DNA of 64,000 nt from Semisulcospira habei (GCA_036245525.1 BTPG01000003.1:214828449-214892448), one strand, 5' to 3'; counted from the first letter of the stretch, positions 46,040 to 59,545 are shown. Numbers and translations are program-made. Notes: a model not told the origin generated them from the letters alone.

Positions 46040-46310
46040 TTTCTCAAGTATACACAACTTCAAACCCAGACTTGGTACAAGGTGGTAAGAACTTTTCATG
46101 CATACTAATTTCGTATGCATGAAAGGTCAGAAAGGTCAAGGGTCACAAGAAATCGGGAAATAGTTACAAGATAGCCATATATTGCCCAAAGATGTTTTTT
46201 TCTCAAGTATTCCTAACTGTAACCCTAAACTTGGTAAAGAGATACCTGATGGTAAGACCTTCCTATGCATATTTATTTGGATGACCCCCTCAGAAAAGTT
46301 ACTTTTTGTC
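46040..46310. repeat. Diverged dispersed-repeat block
   Basis: Again cttcaaacccagacttggta, gagatacctgatggtaagac, ggtcaagggtcacaag. Confidence 0.5.
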
Positions 46311-46819
46311 ACTCTCCTGTCATGTAACGATTTGGAAACGCAGCTTAATATGTATTAGATTTTGATTATCCAAGGAAAACCCCTTTACTGACAATGTGTT
46401 CATTTTTCGAAGACATTTTATCATATGAACAGGTCTTTTTTGTGACAAGTTCCTAAATACTGGCATACATCAGTCATTCAAAATATGTACTCCACAGCTG
46501 ACACTTATGGGGTAGGAAACAGTGGTACAGATATATTTTGTGCAGCATCAGTGTGCGACAAGGAGAAAACTTATCACTGCGCTGCTTTCCATGATTCAAA
46601 ATGATATACAGGGTTCATTCTGAAAATGGTCACTGGCCTCAGAGTATAAAACCCATGGGTCCTTTGGACACAGTGTGGTACTGGTAACAGTATTGTTTGA
46701 TTTTCATGCCAACATTGTGCACAGTATCTGTGTAATGTAGTTTGGTGGCTGGATACTGCATTTCACTGTTATTATGTTGTGTGATGTGCAATGTTGAATT
46801 ATATAAGGACTACAGTGAT

Positions 46820-48016
<1,197 letters not shown>

Positions 48017-48171
48017 CAGCCGGGTAAACAGAATCTATCCAGTTAAAGAAAAGTACTTGTAGCACTATGTTACACTACACGTATATCACTCGTTGAAAAT
48101 CCGGCCAAACAGAAGTAATTTGAAAACATAGTAGACCTTTAAAGCCAACACAAATTTAGCACTCTGCCCAC

Positions 48172-48206
<35 letters not shown>

Positions 48207-48289
48207 GTAAGCGTTAAGAAGGTTTGCTATCGGCAGGCGGTACCAGGTGCCCATAGGAATGCGCTGGAACGAGGTCAGCTCGTCATCTG

Positions 48290-48590
48290 ATCCCATACGC
48301 CGCCGCGACTGCTGTACTCAATTTCTAACTACCCTTACGTCCGGTGACTAACCAACCCCTGTCATCCCTCTAAATTTAACTCCCCTACAAAATAAATAAA
48401 TAAATAAATAAATTTTAAAAAAATAGGAAAATGAAAAACCCGTGTCGTAACACACCTCCCCTAACAATTTCGATTCGAATGGGTGGGTTTGCAGAAGAAC
48501 TGAACAGCCGTGCCCTCGCCCTCTCTTCTTGATCCCACACGCCGCCGCGGCGGACTGCTGCGTACTCTATTCTAACTCTACAACTTATCA
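48290..48590 (+). repeat. Repeated motif in the 5' UTR of CR1-like LINE copy 1
   Basis: A block beginning gatccca.acgccgccgcg and continuing actgct..gtactc.attctaact occurs near 48291 and again near 48532, about 240 bp apart. The first may come from an upstream truncated copy or be a duplicated promoter unit. Confidence 0.5.
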
Positions 48591-48647
48591 GTCCCTCCAA
48601 CCACTTCACTCCCACCCCTCCCCCAACTCTCAGCCACAGTATTCACC

Positions 48648-51446
48648 ATGGCGTACTCATCCCCCATCATGTTACGTCAGCCTACCCTCCAGTCGCAAGC
48701 CCCTTCTCAATCCCCTAATCCCAACGACCCCATTGTGAAGGACACTCTCGATGACAAACAGAAAGTGTTCAGTGACACAAATATCGATGACCTGAAACGA
48801 TGGAGGAAAGCCTTGTCTTTTCGCTATGTCCACCTGCTAGAGGCGACTAACAACGGTTACGAGGTGGTGTGGAAGGACGTCGACTTTGACAACAGAACCA
48901 TCAACCGCACAGACATCAACTTGCGTACCCGCGCAGCCGGAATCCCAGACACCCTGGCCAAGACCTTTGTGCAAGTGAAGAAGGGTGGCGTGAACTGTAT
49001 CACGGTAACTCTATATTACAAACTGAAGCGTACTCTTGGAGGAACCTGTCTGATTCAAGGAGTTAGAGCTGAGGAGTGGGTGCAGACGGAGTTCTGCCAG
49101 TTGTGTGCCCTGGTCAGGTCACTACAAAATCTCGACTTTGACGAAGGCAATGTACCCCCGCCCACATTCAGTCATTTACCCCTGTGTTCTACCGACCAGC
49201 CACCCAATTCCCCATCCGTTCAGCCCCCGTCCTCTACTCCTGCTTGTAATGAGGTCTCATTACTTGACTCTGGCGATACGTGGATTAGTGACCAGTCCAC
49301 GACCCATCGCCCATCTCGTCTACTCCTCCCAGCCTCCGAGCCCTGCACGCCGCACCTTGCTAATCCTGCCTCTGGGGCTGTGGGAGGGGCCACAGCCACT
49401 AGGGAGACAACACCAGCGACCATCCTGAGGGCAACTTCCACACCATCTCCACCCGACAGCCAAGCTGTCAGTTTTCCTGGGGAGTTTGGTGGTGGTGATG
49501 TAATCAACTTGACCTTCGCCACGCCCACCACACACCGCGCTCATCTGGAGTCAGTTATCCATACAACAGCTGATACTGTCAGTACGCCTACACCTGGATT
49601 AAGTAACCACGTCATCGTGCCGGTTACCGACGCATCTACTGCTTCTGTGGCAGAATCACAGCGGCCGGCAGCTGGTCCTCCTGAGGACACGATGACGCCA
49701 GGCAGCCGGCGAATTTCTTCAGTCTTTCGGCTGCCCCTTCGAAAGTTGGCAGCGGTACCAGCATTGCGGGCGTCTGCTTGCCTACGGGCTGACCTCCGTT
49801 CCGCCCAGTTCACTATCCGAGGCCTGCGGAAGGAGATTGGCATCTTAAAAAAAGGCCTGACGTATGCCTTCACTAAAATTGACCAATTGGACAGTCGGAT
49901 CAGAGATGAGGCGGTCAAAACGAAGAAAACCCTACAAGTGTCCGACAGAACTGCATGTGCCGATCTCGCAGCGCTCAACGGGCAACTACGGAGTCTGAGC
50001 GACACACAGCGTACACTGCAGGGCACCGTGAACCACCTGTCGTCTGTTAAAGATAAGCAAACTAATCACATGCGTGACTTGAATAAAAAGTTGACCATGC
50101 TTGCGACTGTCCCATCACAGGAAGTTGCCCCGAGTGGGATGAGCACCACAATGACCCCACGTATCCCCGCCGGCAGGGACAGCCCTCCATGTGGCGACCG
50201 TATCCCAGTGCTGATCACCTCCAATGCTCGGTGTCTCGACAATAGCTCAGGACAAAGTGGAGCCATGGAAACTGAGCCCAGTAATCAGAATAATCCAGCC
50301 CTGACTTCCACAGGTCCCGCCAGTCAGGATAATCGCCGCCCTGCACCCGACCCTAGCAGTGGCCCCGATACCAACCCCCGTGGAAGCCTCGCCCAAGGGC
50401 CGCACGATGCACAGCATTACGGCCTTGACCCCCGTCGCCGTAACAACCGTCAAAGACCAGCGGTAGTAATGCTGCAACAGCGTGTCCTCCCTGATACAAC
50501 CACTCTGCTTGTGGGAGATTCCATCCTGCAGCACGTGAGGGGAGACAGGATGGCGACCGGCCCCCAGGACAAAGTGCAGGTAGTTTCTGTGTCCGGCCTC
50601 AACACCCAGCAGATTACAGACTGGCTGGCACAGATACCTCCTTCTCCAGGCGTGCACCTCGTAACTTTCCATGTCGGCATAAACGACTGCAAGCTAGGCC
50701 GTGCTATTACCCCCCAGGTATGGATGGACATTGCCAACCTGTGTAGACGCGCCTTTCCACACGCCCAACTACAGGCCTCGGGTATCATCCCTGCTAGAGG
50801 ACACTGTACCATCAACAGTAATATACACCTGTCTAATGCTAATCTCCGACAGGTCTGTGATGGTGTGGAAATGGTGTTCATTGACAATTATGCTATTTTT
50901 ACCACACCAACAGGCGCCCCCAAGAAAACCCTATACAGACAAACCAAAGACAGGATTCACCCCAGCCGGCAGGGCGTGGTTAGCCTCGCTCTAAACATCA
51001 AGCTTAATGGACGCCTCGACTCCAGTCGCTCTAAACCTGCCGCAGGGAGTACAGATTATCGAGACCGCTCTGACATAACAGTGCCCAAACAAGTTTACTC
51101 CACTGTCGCCACTACTAGGCAACAGGGGCAGGCTTCAAAACTGATCAGCGGATCAGAGTTGGACCCTGCCTCAGCTGCTGGCCAGTCACATAGGTCTCTC
51201 AGTCGACAGACCGTGTTGCCTCCCTTAGCACAGACGGCATCCCAGCAACCAGCTTGGCAGTACCTACCAGCGGTCATCGGTGACATGTCCCGCTACAAAC
51301 AGCGTGGCCTCCAGGACAGTGGCTCTTGGTTCAAACCCCTGAACGTGATGATGCCGCAATACACACAGTACCCACACGCGGCACCGTATTACGGCTATCA
51401 ACACCTTCAGTGGGCTCAGTCTCAAAACCACGCCACAGTGTGCTAA
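48648..51446 (+). CDS. ORF1 of CR1-like LINE copy 1, with SGNH-hydrolase (esterase) domain
   Basis: 932 codons. A conserved N-terminal module (residues ~30-160, e.g. DDLKRWRKALSFRYVHLLEA) leads to a long Pro/Ser/Thr-rich linker, then a coiled-coil-like stretch at about 375-480 (RSAQFTIRGLRKEIGILKKG). An SGNH hydrolase domain spans about 615-790: block I LLVGDSI (GDS 623-625), block III VGIND (677-680) and block V DRIHPS (768-773) supply Ser, Asn and Asp-His. Esterase domains are known in ORF1 of CR1-type LINEs, though their role there is unclear. The tail is Tyr/Pro/Gln rich. The ATG lies 5 bp after the CACAGTATTCACC context and the frame is intact. Confidence 0.87.
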   Translation: MAYSSPIMLRQPTLQSQAPSQSPNPNDPIVKDTLDDKQKVFSDTNIDDLKRWRKALSFRYVHLLEATNNGYEVVWKDVDFDNRTINRTDINLRTRAAGIPDTLAKTFVQVKKGGVNCITVTLYYKLKRTLGGTCLIQGVRAEEWVQTEFCQLCALVRSLQNLDFDEGNVPPPTFSHLPLCSTDQPPNSPSVQPPSSTPACNEVSLLDSGDTWISDQSTTHRPSRLLLPASEPCTPHLANPASGAVGGATATRETTPATILRATSTPSPPDSQAVSFPGEFGGGDVINLTFATPTTHRAHLESVIHTTADTVSTPTPGLSNHVIVPVTDASTASVAESQRPAAGPPEDTMTPGSRRISSVFRLPLRKLAAVPALRASACLRADLRSAQFTIRGLRKEIGILKKGLTYAFTKIDQLDSRIRDEAVKTKKTLQVSDRTACADLAALNGQLRSLSDTQRTLQGTVNHLSSVKDKQTNHMRDLNKKLTMLATVPSQEVAPSGMSTTMTPRIPAGRDSPPCGDRIPVLITSNARCLDNSSGQSGAMETEPSNQNNPALTSTGPASQDNRRPAPDPSSGPDTNPRGSLAQGPHDAQHYGLDPRRRNNRQRPAVVMLQQRVLPDTTTLLVGDSILQHVRGDRMATGPQDKVQVVSVSGLNTQQITDWLAQIPPSPGVHLVTFHVGINDCKLGRAITPQVWMDIANLCRRAFPHAQLQASGIIPARGHCTINSNIHLSNANLRQVCDGVEMVFIDNYAIFTTPTGAPKKTLYRQTKDRIHPSRQGVVSLALNIKLNGRLDSSRSKPAAGSTDYRDRSDITVPKQVYSTVATTRQQGQASKLISGSELDPASAAGQSHRSLSRQTVLPPLAQTASQQPAWQYLPAVIGDMSRYKQRGLQDSGSWFKPLNVMMPQYTQYPHAAPYYGYQHLQWAQSQNHATVC

Positions 51447-52016
51447 GTATCTACATATAGCCTATCCACGTGACATTATTGTGACAAGTCCTATATATGA
51501 ACGGCTTCCTTCTACATAGCTTTCCTTCATATGTCTTATGATGGTGTTATGACTAACATTATTCATTCTCTTTCAAGTGGTTGCTGAGTGGTTTTCTTTC
51601 CTAATTTCTCAATGTTGGAAGTAGCGATAAAGCTCTGCAAGGTTTTTGACTAAGCTGTAATGCGCGACATTAATTGCTGTGCTGACGCCGTATAGTGTTT
51701 TGACTGTGCCATTTCCGCCGTAATTGTTGCAAGCGGTGGGCATTCAACTGTGACCGTGAAGCGAGTTCTTTTACTGTGGCAGTGAAGCGAGTTGTTTACT
51801 GACTGGACTGTCTTGTATAGCCCAGTGAACTATTGACGCTAAAAGCCCATTAGCTCCCCAGGGCAGCGGCATCTAGTGTTTATCTGTTTTAAGTATTTCT
51901 TCTGTTTGTAACTTTTATTAATTAGTTACATTATTAAATTTAGCCTTTTGTATTAATTTCTTTCATTTCATTAGTCTCGTGAGCAATTTTGCTGTTTGAT
52001 CTGAAACGTTATAAAC
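51447..52016 (+). other. Inter-ORF spacer of CR1-like LINE copy 1
   Basis: No ORF; AT-rich towards ORF2. The length resembles the spacer before 56320 in copy 2. Confidence 0.6.
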
Positions 52017-54827
52017 ATGATATCAGATCAGCATTTAAATATTGGTCACTTAAACATATATCATTTGTATAACAAAATCCCTGATCTATGTGTGCTCTTG
52101 ACTCAACCCAGTCCTTTTCATTTGTTTGGTGTCACTGAATCGCGCCTCAATCCTAACATTAGTGATGAGGCCGTTTCTATCCAGGACTTTGCTGTCTTGC
52201 GCCGCGATGCTGAACACTCGGGACAGACAGGTATAGCAGTGTATATACACAATTCAATCAGCGGTATCACCCGCAGGCGTAAAGACCTGGAATCACCAAA
52301 TGTGGAATGTGTCTGGATTGAGTTGAGGGCAGACAAATCTAGTCCCGTGCTCGTCGGATACATTTATAGAAACCCAGCATCAACATTTCAATGGTATGAC
52401 GAATTTACAGTTATGATGGATAAGGTCAGAAAGGCCACATCAGAAATGCTGATTTGGGGCGACTTTAATATCAATTTGCTCCTGAATAACCCTGCCTGGG
52501 AATGTACCATTTCTATGTTTGGACTGAAGCAATTAGTAACTGCTGCTACCCGTGTTAGTTCTACTTCCTCCACCCTTATTGACCACATCTACACAACTAA
52601 TAAGTCAAGGGTGGTGGGAGTAGAGGTGCCCCAAATAGGGATTAGTGACCATTACCCTGTGTGTTGTGGCTGGGTATTGAAAGTAAATACTACTTTTCGT
52701 AAACACCAGCATACAACTATTAGATATAGATCTTTGAAGCGCTTCAACAAAGACATATTTCTGCACGACCTAAGTCAAGTATCTTTCCACACAGTTTACA
52801 ACCAAGGTGACCCAAACGAGGCTCTGTCTGAATGGTACAGATTGTTTCTTGGTGTTCTTGATAAACATGCTCCTTTCAGAGAGAAACGAGTAAAAAATCC
52901 TCAACTTCCCGCGTGGTTGAACAACGAAATTAAAGATGCCATGCAGCTCCGAGATGATTATAAAAGGAGCAATAATTTTGTAGCTTACCGAAAACAAAGA
53001 AACCTTATAAAATATTTAGTTAGAAATGCTCAGAGGTCTCACTTTCACCATCTCATGAACGGCAAAAAAGATATCGTTTCTGTTTGGCGTGCAATAAACG
53101 CCTTTACGAGGTCCAGAAATACCGCACAGTGCACTAAAATATCAGCTGCTACGTTTAATCAGCATTTTCTCTCTACCGCCACTACACTGCTACAGAATCT
53201 TACGTCGCCCGGTCAACCGTCTGATGTTTCAGAAAAGCTAAAAAGGTTTTGTGCTGAAAGATTAACACCTAACACGTCTTGCAACATTCCGCTCTTAACA
53301 GTTTATGAAGTGGGAAAATCCATTTCTTCATTAAAGAGTAAACGTACATCTGGCCATGATGGAATTAGCAGCACTGTTCTTAAAATGGCTCTTCCATACG
53401 TCGTCGAGTCACTAACATACATCTACAACCTTTGCATACAACATGGACAATTTCCGTCTGGTCTGAAAACGGCAAAGGTAATACCGCTACCTAAAACGAA
53501 AGATTTAAATGACCCCAACCATTTCAGACCCATTTCTCTGTTGACAACTCTGTCAAAACCGATTGAAAGACATATCCACACACATTTACAACATTTCTTA
53601 GATAAATACAAACTCATCCATCCACTACAGTCTGGTTTTCGTAAAAGACATTCTTGTCACACAGCTTTGGTTCACCTGGTTGACAGATGGTTAACTGCTA
53701 TGAATAATGGGCAAATGACTGGAGCGGTATTTTTGGACCTTTCTAAAGCTTTTGATCTTGTCAAACATGATCTTTTAATTAAAAAGCTTGCTACCTATCA
53801 GCTGAGTAATGACACCCTTGCCTTCATTACATCATATCTAAATAGGCGCACACAGTACGTCTGTGTGAATGGTACAAACTCACATGAGGGGGTGATAGAG
53901 CACGGAGTACCACAAGGATCCGTCCTCGGTCCATTATTATTTTCAGTTTTTATAAACGATCTTCCCTTACATATATCCGACCCCCCTTTAATCTGTAGTC
54001 TCTTTGCTGATGATGGAACTCTTGACGTGTCATCGTCGGATGCATCCTGTATAACCCAGTCCCTACAAAGCGGCTTGAATGATGTTTCCACATGGTGTCA
54101 AAACAATCATATGATTCCGAATCCTACTAAGACCAAATGTATGTTAATTACTACTAGACAAAAGCAGCAGCTGAACTTGCCTCCCCTACAGCTATATTTT
54201 AATGGGCAGTCTGTTGAGCAAGTCAAGGAACAGCGGGTGCTTGGAATCATCATTGATGACAAACTGTGTTGGCAAAGCCATATTACCAAAGTGTGTAAAA
54301 CAATATCAAAAAACTTATTCTTACTGTCAAAATTAAGATTTTTTACTAACGAACCAACAAGGAAACTTTTTTACTCTGCCCATATTCAGCCACATTTGGA
54401 TTATGCCTCCTCAGTTTGGGATGGAAGCAGTGATGCTAATCTCAAAAGGATGAATTCGCTTCACAGGCGGGCAATCAAATTAATCATTGACAGACCCATG
54501 CAAGTCATTAGCACGGATTACAAGTTCAAGCTGCTGGATATCCTACCACTTGACAAGCAGTTTATTTATAATAAGTTGGTTCTTATGCGCAAAATCACCC
54601 TCTCAGACTCACCAGCCTATCTCTCTAATTTGTTCGCACTTGCCCACAGAGCTAGTCGAACATCAGGGAACAATCTGGTAGTACCAAGGCCCCGCTTAGA
54701 TATTTACAAGACGTCCCTCTCCTACTCTGGTGCAAAATTATGGAACACAGTTCCTGCAGACATTAAAGCAACACCTTCTTTACGAATGTTCAAGTACCAA
54801 CTGCTTAAATTTATTAAGAACATGTGA
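52017..54827 (+). CDS. ORF2 of CR1-like LINE copy 1, APE endonuclease and reverse transcriptase
   Basis: 936 codons. Endonuclease (residues 1-225): LNIGHLNIYHLYNKIPDL, GVTESRL, IWGDFNINLL, SSTLIDHIYTT, GISDHYPVCC. RT: VIPLPKTKDLNDPNHFRPIS, LQSGFRKRHSCHTALVHLVD, FLDLSKAFDLVKHDLL, HGVPQGSVLGPLLFSVFIND and catalytic LFADDGTLDV (FADD 663-666). The DASSVWDGSS-type thumb and the C-terminal SYSGAKLWNTVP follow. It would nick DNA and copy the element RNA from its own 3' tail. The Asp pair is intact; Gly after FADD replaces the Thr seen in copy 2. Confidence 0.9.
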   Translation: MISDQHLNIGHLNIYHLYNKIPDLCVLLTQPSPFHLFGVTESRLNPNISDEAVSIQDFAVLRRDAEHSGQTGIAVYIHNSISGITRRRKDLESPNVECVWIELRADKSSPVLVGYIYRNPASTFQWYDEFTVMMDKVRKATSEMLIWGDFNINLLLNNPAWECTISMFGLKQLVTAATRVSSTSSTLIDHIYTTNKSRVVGVEVPQIGISDHYPVCCGWVLKVNTTFRKHQHTTIRYRSLKRFNKDIFLHDLSQVSFHTVYNQGDPNEALSEWYRLFLGVLDKHAPFREKRVKNPQLPAWLNNEIKDAMQLRDDYKRSNNFVAYRKQRNLIKYLVRNAQRSHFHHLMNGKKDIVSVWRAINAFTRSRNTAQCTKISAATFNQHFLSTATTLLQNLTSPGQPSDVSEKLKRFCAERLTPNTSCNIPLLTVYEVGKSISSLKSKRTSGHDGISSTVLKMALPYVVESLTYIYNLCIQHGQFPSGLKTAKVIPLPKTKDLNDPNHFRPISLLTTLSKPIERHIHTHLQHFLDKYKLIHPLQSGFRKRHSCHTALVHLVDRWLTAMNNGQMTGAVFLDLSKAFDLVKHDLLIKKLATYQLSNDTLAFITSYLNRRTQYVCVNGTNSHEGVIEHGVPQGSVLGPLLFSVFINDLPLHISDPPLICSLFADDGTLDVSSSDASCITQSLQSGLNDVSTWCQNNHMIPNPTKTKCMLITTRQKQQLNLPPLQLYFNGQSVEQVKEQRVLGIIIDDKLCWQSHITKVCKTISKNLFLLSKLRFFTNEPTRKLFYSAHIQPHLDYASSVWDGSSDANLKRMNSLHRRAIKLIIDRPMQVISTDYKFKLLDILPLDKQFIYNKLVLMRKITLSDSPAYLSNLFALAHRASRTSGNNLVVPRPRLDIYKTSLSYSGAKLWNTVPADIKATPSLRMFKYQLLKFIKNM

Positions 54828-55000
54828 AAACATTTTTTTTTTTCATACCGTCATTGATGCAGAAACATTTCCTTATTCATATTCATGTATCATACATAAT
54901 ACTTTAGACTTGCTGAGGTGTTCTTTGTCATTTCTTTTGCAGCATAACATCATAATTTTTTTAAAAAAAAATGTTTAATGTTCGATGTTTTGCTTGATGT

Positions 55001-55192
<192 letters not shown>

Positions 55193-55397
55193 CGTGTAAT
55201 GTGAGCATTGATTATTTGAAATGGAAGTATTGTTGCCTGTCAGTACTTTTACTATTATGTATACTTTTATATAAAACATTATGTGTATGTGTGTTTATGT
55301 GCATGCTATAGCTTAGCAAGGACATGATTGAAAAAAGGTCATTGAAGGTACCTAATCATTTATCCTTGAAAAATAAAGTTTCATTTCATTTCATTTC

Positions 55398-55503
<106 letters not shown>

Positions 55504-55516
55504 CTCTCTGTCGATA

Positions 55517-55786
55517 ATGTCGGGTAATTCCATCCAGCCGGTCGATAGATCAAAGGATGTACCGACCACTGACCCGAAGCAACAGCAACCCCTCTACGGC
55601 TTTGCTCCACAGCCTATGGGCCCCCCGCCTTTTGTCCCGACTGTTCGGCCCATGTACCCGTATCCTTCTTACTTTTACCCCCACCCCCTCCAGTGCCAGC
55701 CTCACTTGGGCAGCTTAGTGACAGTGACTTTGCAGTGTAGTTTAATCTGCTTGACAGGATCAGGCCACATGCCGGACAGTAGATAG
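55517..55786 (+). pseudogene. ORF1 C-terminal remnant of CR1-like LINE copy 2
   Basis: A Pro/Tyr-rich segment (GFAPQPMGPPPFVPTVRPMY, PYPSYFYPHPLQ) resembles the Tyr/Pro/Gln-rich C-terminus of ORF1 at 51350-51446. The esterase domain is absent. Confidence 0.5.
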
Positions 55787-56319
55787 TGCGATTCTAGGCG
55801 TCTGGTGTAATTTCTTGCCCAGGGTTTATTGACAGATTTCTAGTGTGCGATCGGTTAACTGCTTATTTGGAATAACAATTTTGACGAAGTTGATATTTCT
55901 TTCTTTTAATTTTTTGTATCTTCTTTGCAATAGAATAGTGTGTAGTCATAACATTTATTCACCTTTTTTCAATTACTTTTTTGTCATAATCAATTATCTT
56001 GTACTTTGCATTTATCAACAAGTGAAAACTGTGACACGTAACTTGTTCTTTTTGTGAGACAGTGGCACCGACGTGGACACGTGTGTGTATGTACCTTTGA
56101 GTGCCCGTGTGTGTATCGACCAATTTCACTTCCAACCGCTTTTGTTCATTATCTCTTATTGACACTTCATACACTAAGTGAATATTGTCTCTTCCTGTAG
56201 TTTTATTTGTGTACGAAACCCTCCTTGTCATAAAGCTTCCTTTTTATTTTATAATTATATACCTCTTTCAATAAGACAATTTTTGTACTTTTATATACTT
56301 TGACGTTCATAGTGATAGT

Positions 56320-59300
56320 ATGCCTGACGGTGGTACAAAAAATGATTTATTTTGTGGTGGTGGACTTAAAATAGGTCACCTGAATATCTATCATCTTGTC
56401 AATAAAGTGCCAGATCTCTGTGTGTTTTTGAACCAGCCCGAACACTTCCACATTTTTGGTGTTTCTGAATCAAGACTTAAGAACAAAATCAGAAATGCTT
56501 CCATCTCTATTCCTAACTATAAAATATTTCGTAAAGATGCCGATTTGCCTCAACACACAGGGCTAGCGATTTACATGCATACGTCTGTATCTAGCTACGC
56601 CAAGCGGCGTCTAGACCTCGAATTTACCAAAGTGGAGTGTATGTGGCTGGAGTTAAAAACACCACAGTCATCACCTAGACTAATCGGCTTTGTCTATAGA
56701 AATCCGGCAGCCGGCTGGGATTGGTTTGATGAGTTTACAGCTTTGATGGACAAGGCAAATCGGAGCAAATGTGACATATTTCTCCTAGGTGATTTCAACA
56801 TCGACCTACCTAGACCTAAGGGATCAAATGCAGCATGGACCATGACCACATCGCTATTTGTTTTGACACAAATAATTAAAGCACAAACTAGAATCACATC
56901 TACATCATCAACGCTCATTGATCATATTTATGTTACAAACAAGGACAGAATAACTAGTGTGAATGTCCCGACCTTAGCCATTAGTGATCATAACCCGGTA
57001 TTTTGTACAATTCCTCTGAAGCTTGATAGGCCAAAGAAAAACAAACACACAACTATAATGTATCGTTCTTATAAAAAATTTGATAGGGATAAATTCATGC
57101 ACGAGTTGCACAATACACCCTTTGATGATGTATACTGCCACACTTGCCCTGACAATGCCTTGTCTTGCTGGATGAGTCTGTTCCTCGGAGTCCTTAACAA
57201 GCACGCGCCCCTCAGGGTAAAACGCGTTAAACATACTACCATGCCGCCCTGGTTAAGATTGGACATTAAAAATGCTATGTCGCTCAGAGACAAACTTAGA
57301 AAAGAAAAATGCTTTGATGACTACCAAAAAACAACGTAATCAAGTAAAATATCTGGCTGCAAAAAAAAAAAAGCATTCTTCAATCAAATGATCTCAGAAA
57401 ACCGTGACACAGCATCCATTTGGAGACCACTAAATGCTATTACTAAAGGAAAAGCAGCCCCAGAAATACCATCTCATTTAACGTCAGACAAATTTAACAA
57501 ATATTTTCTATCAGCCGCTGAAAATCTAGCCCAATCGGCATCAAATATCAGTACGCAATATAGTATCTCAAGTCTTCTGAGATCTTTCAGCGAAGCAACA
57601 AATATAACACAAAAATTCGTAATTCCTAATATATCAATAGCAGAAATCGGTAAGTATATTTCTGACATGCCGAAAAAGAAAAGTAGAGGGATTGATGATA
57701 TTGATAACCAATCACTAAAATTGTCGTTGCCTTACACAATACAATCCCTTACATACATTTTTAATCTGTGTATAAATAAAAGTTATTTTCCTACAGTCCT
57801 GAAGCAAGCAAAGGTAGTTCCGATCCCCAAAACTAAAAACCTTGAAGATATTCATAATTACCGACCGATCTCTTTGCTCTCAGCCTTGTCAAAGCCATTA
57901 GAGCGGCACATTCACAAGCATCTTCTTAATTTCCTTGAGAAGGGTAATTTACTAAACATTCATCAGTCCGGTTTTCGCCCGACCCATTCATGCCAGTCAG
58001 CACTCACACATATTGTAGATTGCTGGCTAGAGTCAATTAATAAAAATTTAATGTCAGGAGCAGTTTTCCTAGATCTTAAAAAAGCTTTTGATCTTGTGGA
58101 CCATGAGATTCTCTTACATAAGCTTACAATATAAAACATGGACGAAACTACAATAACTTTTCTCAGATCCTATTTGGAAGACCGAAAGCAAAAAGTATAC
58201 GTCCATGGTCAGTACTCTAGGCAAGGCCATGTTAAATTTGGAGTTCCTCAAGGATCAATTCTAGGACCCCTCCTATTTTTACTTTTCATAAATGACCTTC
58301 CTTTACATATTTCCAACCCTAACGTTAATTGTAATCTCTTTGCGGACGACACAAGCCTTCAAGTTCCTGGTAAGAACAGTCATGATATTAGTCGCCGTTT
58401 ACAATCCAGTCTTGACGAAGTTTCTGATTGGTGCTGTAAAAACCACATGGTACTACATCCTGATAAGACGAAGAGCATGTTAATCACCTCACGACAAAAA
58501 CATCAACTTCACCCCCCTTCACTAACGCTCAGTCTTAATTGCCAACCTATTGAACAAGTTCATGAACGCAACTTCCTTGGAATATGTATAGATGAGCAAC
58601 TAATTGATTGTACATTGCTTAACGTCCCGACAGCAACAAGGCTTTCTCAGGACGTGCCTGCACTGCTTGTGAAAAAAAAACAACCAACTAAACAGAACAT
58701 TGAATGTATGTCGCCAGCCGGTCAAACACATTAAATAAACCTAACACATGGGGCCTAAATAAAGCTAAGACCATTTAGCAACACACATCCAATATCAAGA
58801 GCTACAGGCAGTGCAGACAGTAGGGAGAGTTTAAAAAAGGCAAATACAGGTGAATGGACCTCGGGTAGACAGAAACACATGCCCCAGAATAGAGTGAAAA
58901 CCCCACCCTGTGGGGCTGACCAGGGTGACCCTGGGAACTAAAAAATACCTAACCCCACCCAAGTCCCCCAGGGCAGACCCGGGTGGGGTTAGATGAGCAA
59001 CTAAGTTGGGAGAAACATGTGACTAATATATGTAAGAAAATATCAAACAAATATTTTTCTTTTATCACAATTGAGAAGTGTGAGTGACATAAATACACGA
59101 AAAATGTTTTTTCATGCACACATTAAATCTCATGTTGATTACATCTCCACTGTTTGGGATGGTAGCGGTGATGTGCATATCAAAAAAACTAAATTCACTA
59201 TACAAAAGAGCCATTAAACATGTAGATATAAGACCCATTCCTACCACTGTAAAACTGCAAAATCTCAAACTTCTTGGCCTTCGTCAACAACTCGTTTACA

Positions 59301-59545
59301 ACAAGTGCATACTTATGTTTAAAATTCTCCACAAGAAAGCTCCACAGTATCTAACAGCTAAATTTACTCCATGACAGTGTGAAAGGTCCTCGAGGAACAG
59401 TACTCTTCGATTACCACTACCTCGCATTGACTTATTCAAATCAAGCCTAGCCTTTTCGGGACCACTTTTATGGAATTCACTTCAACATTTTAGAACACTA
59501 ACCCACCTTTCCACCTTTAAAACAAACTACACATATACCTGATGG
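56320..59545 (+). pseudogene. ORF2 of CR1-like LINE copy 2, disrupted
   Basis: The endonuclease is complete in frame (LKIGHLNIYHLVNKVPDLCV, FLLGDFNIDLP, LAISDHNPVFC) to 57339. The next piece (57388-58134) has the first RT blocks (VVPIPKTKNLEDIHNYRPIS, HQSGFRPTHSCQSALTHIVD, FLDLKKAFDLVDHEILL). After a stop, 58138-58600 carries GVPQGSILGPLLFLLFIND and LFADDTSLQV. SINE-N follows, then QLSWEKHVTNICKK and LNSLYKRAIKHVDIRPI (59114-59374). The residues match ORF2 of copy 1 along its length. Confidence 0.87.
58603..58989 (-). mobile_element. SINE-N copy 5
   Basis: It splits the RT of CR1-like copy 2 at IDEQL. The 14-bp duplication tagatgagcaacta lies at 58589-58602 and 58990-59003, and the LINE frame resumes with EQLSWEKHV. 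This is the clearest proof of the element's two ends. Confidence 0.9.

Noticed and set aside
49105..50994. Several 60-160 codon frames on both strands inside 48648-51446
   Set aside because: They overlap the intact esterase-bearing ORF1 and show no independent motif.
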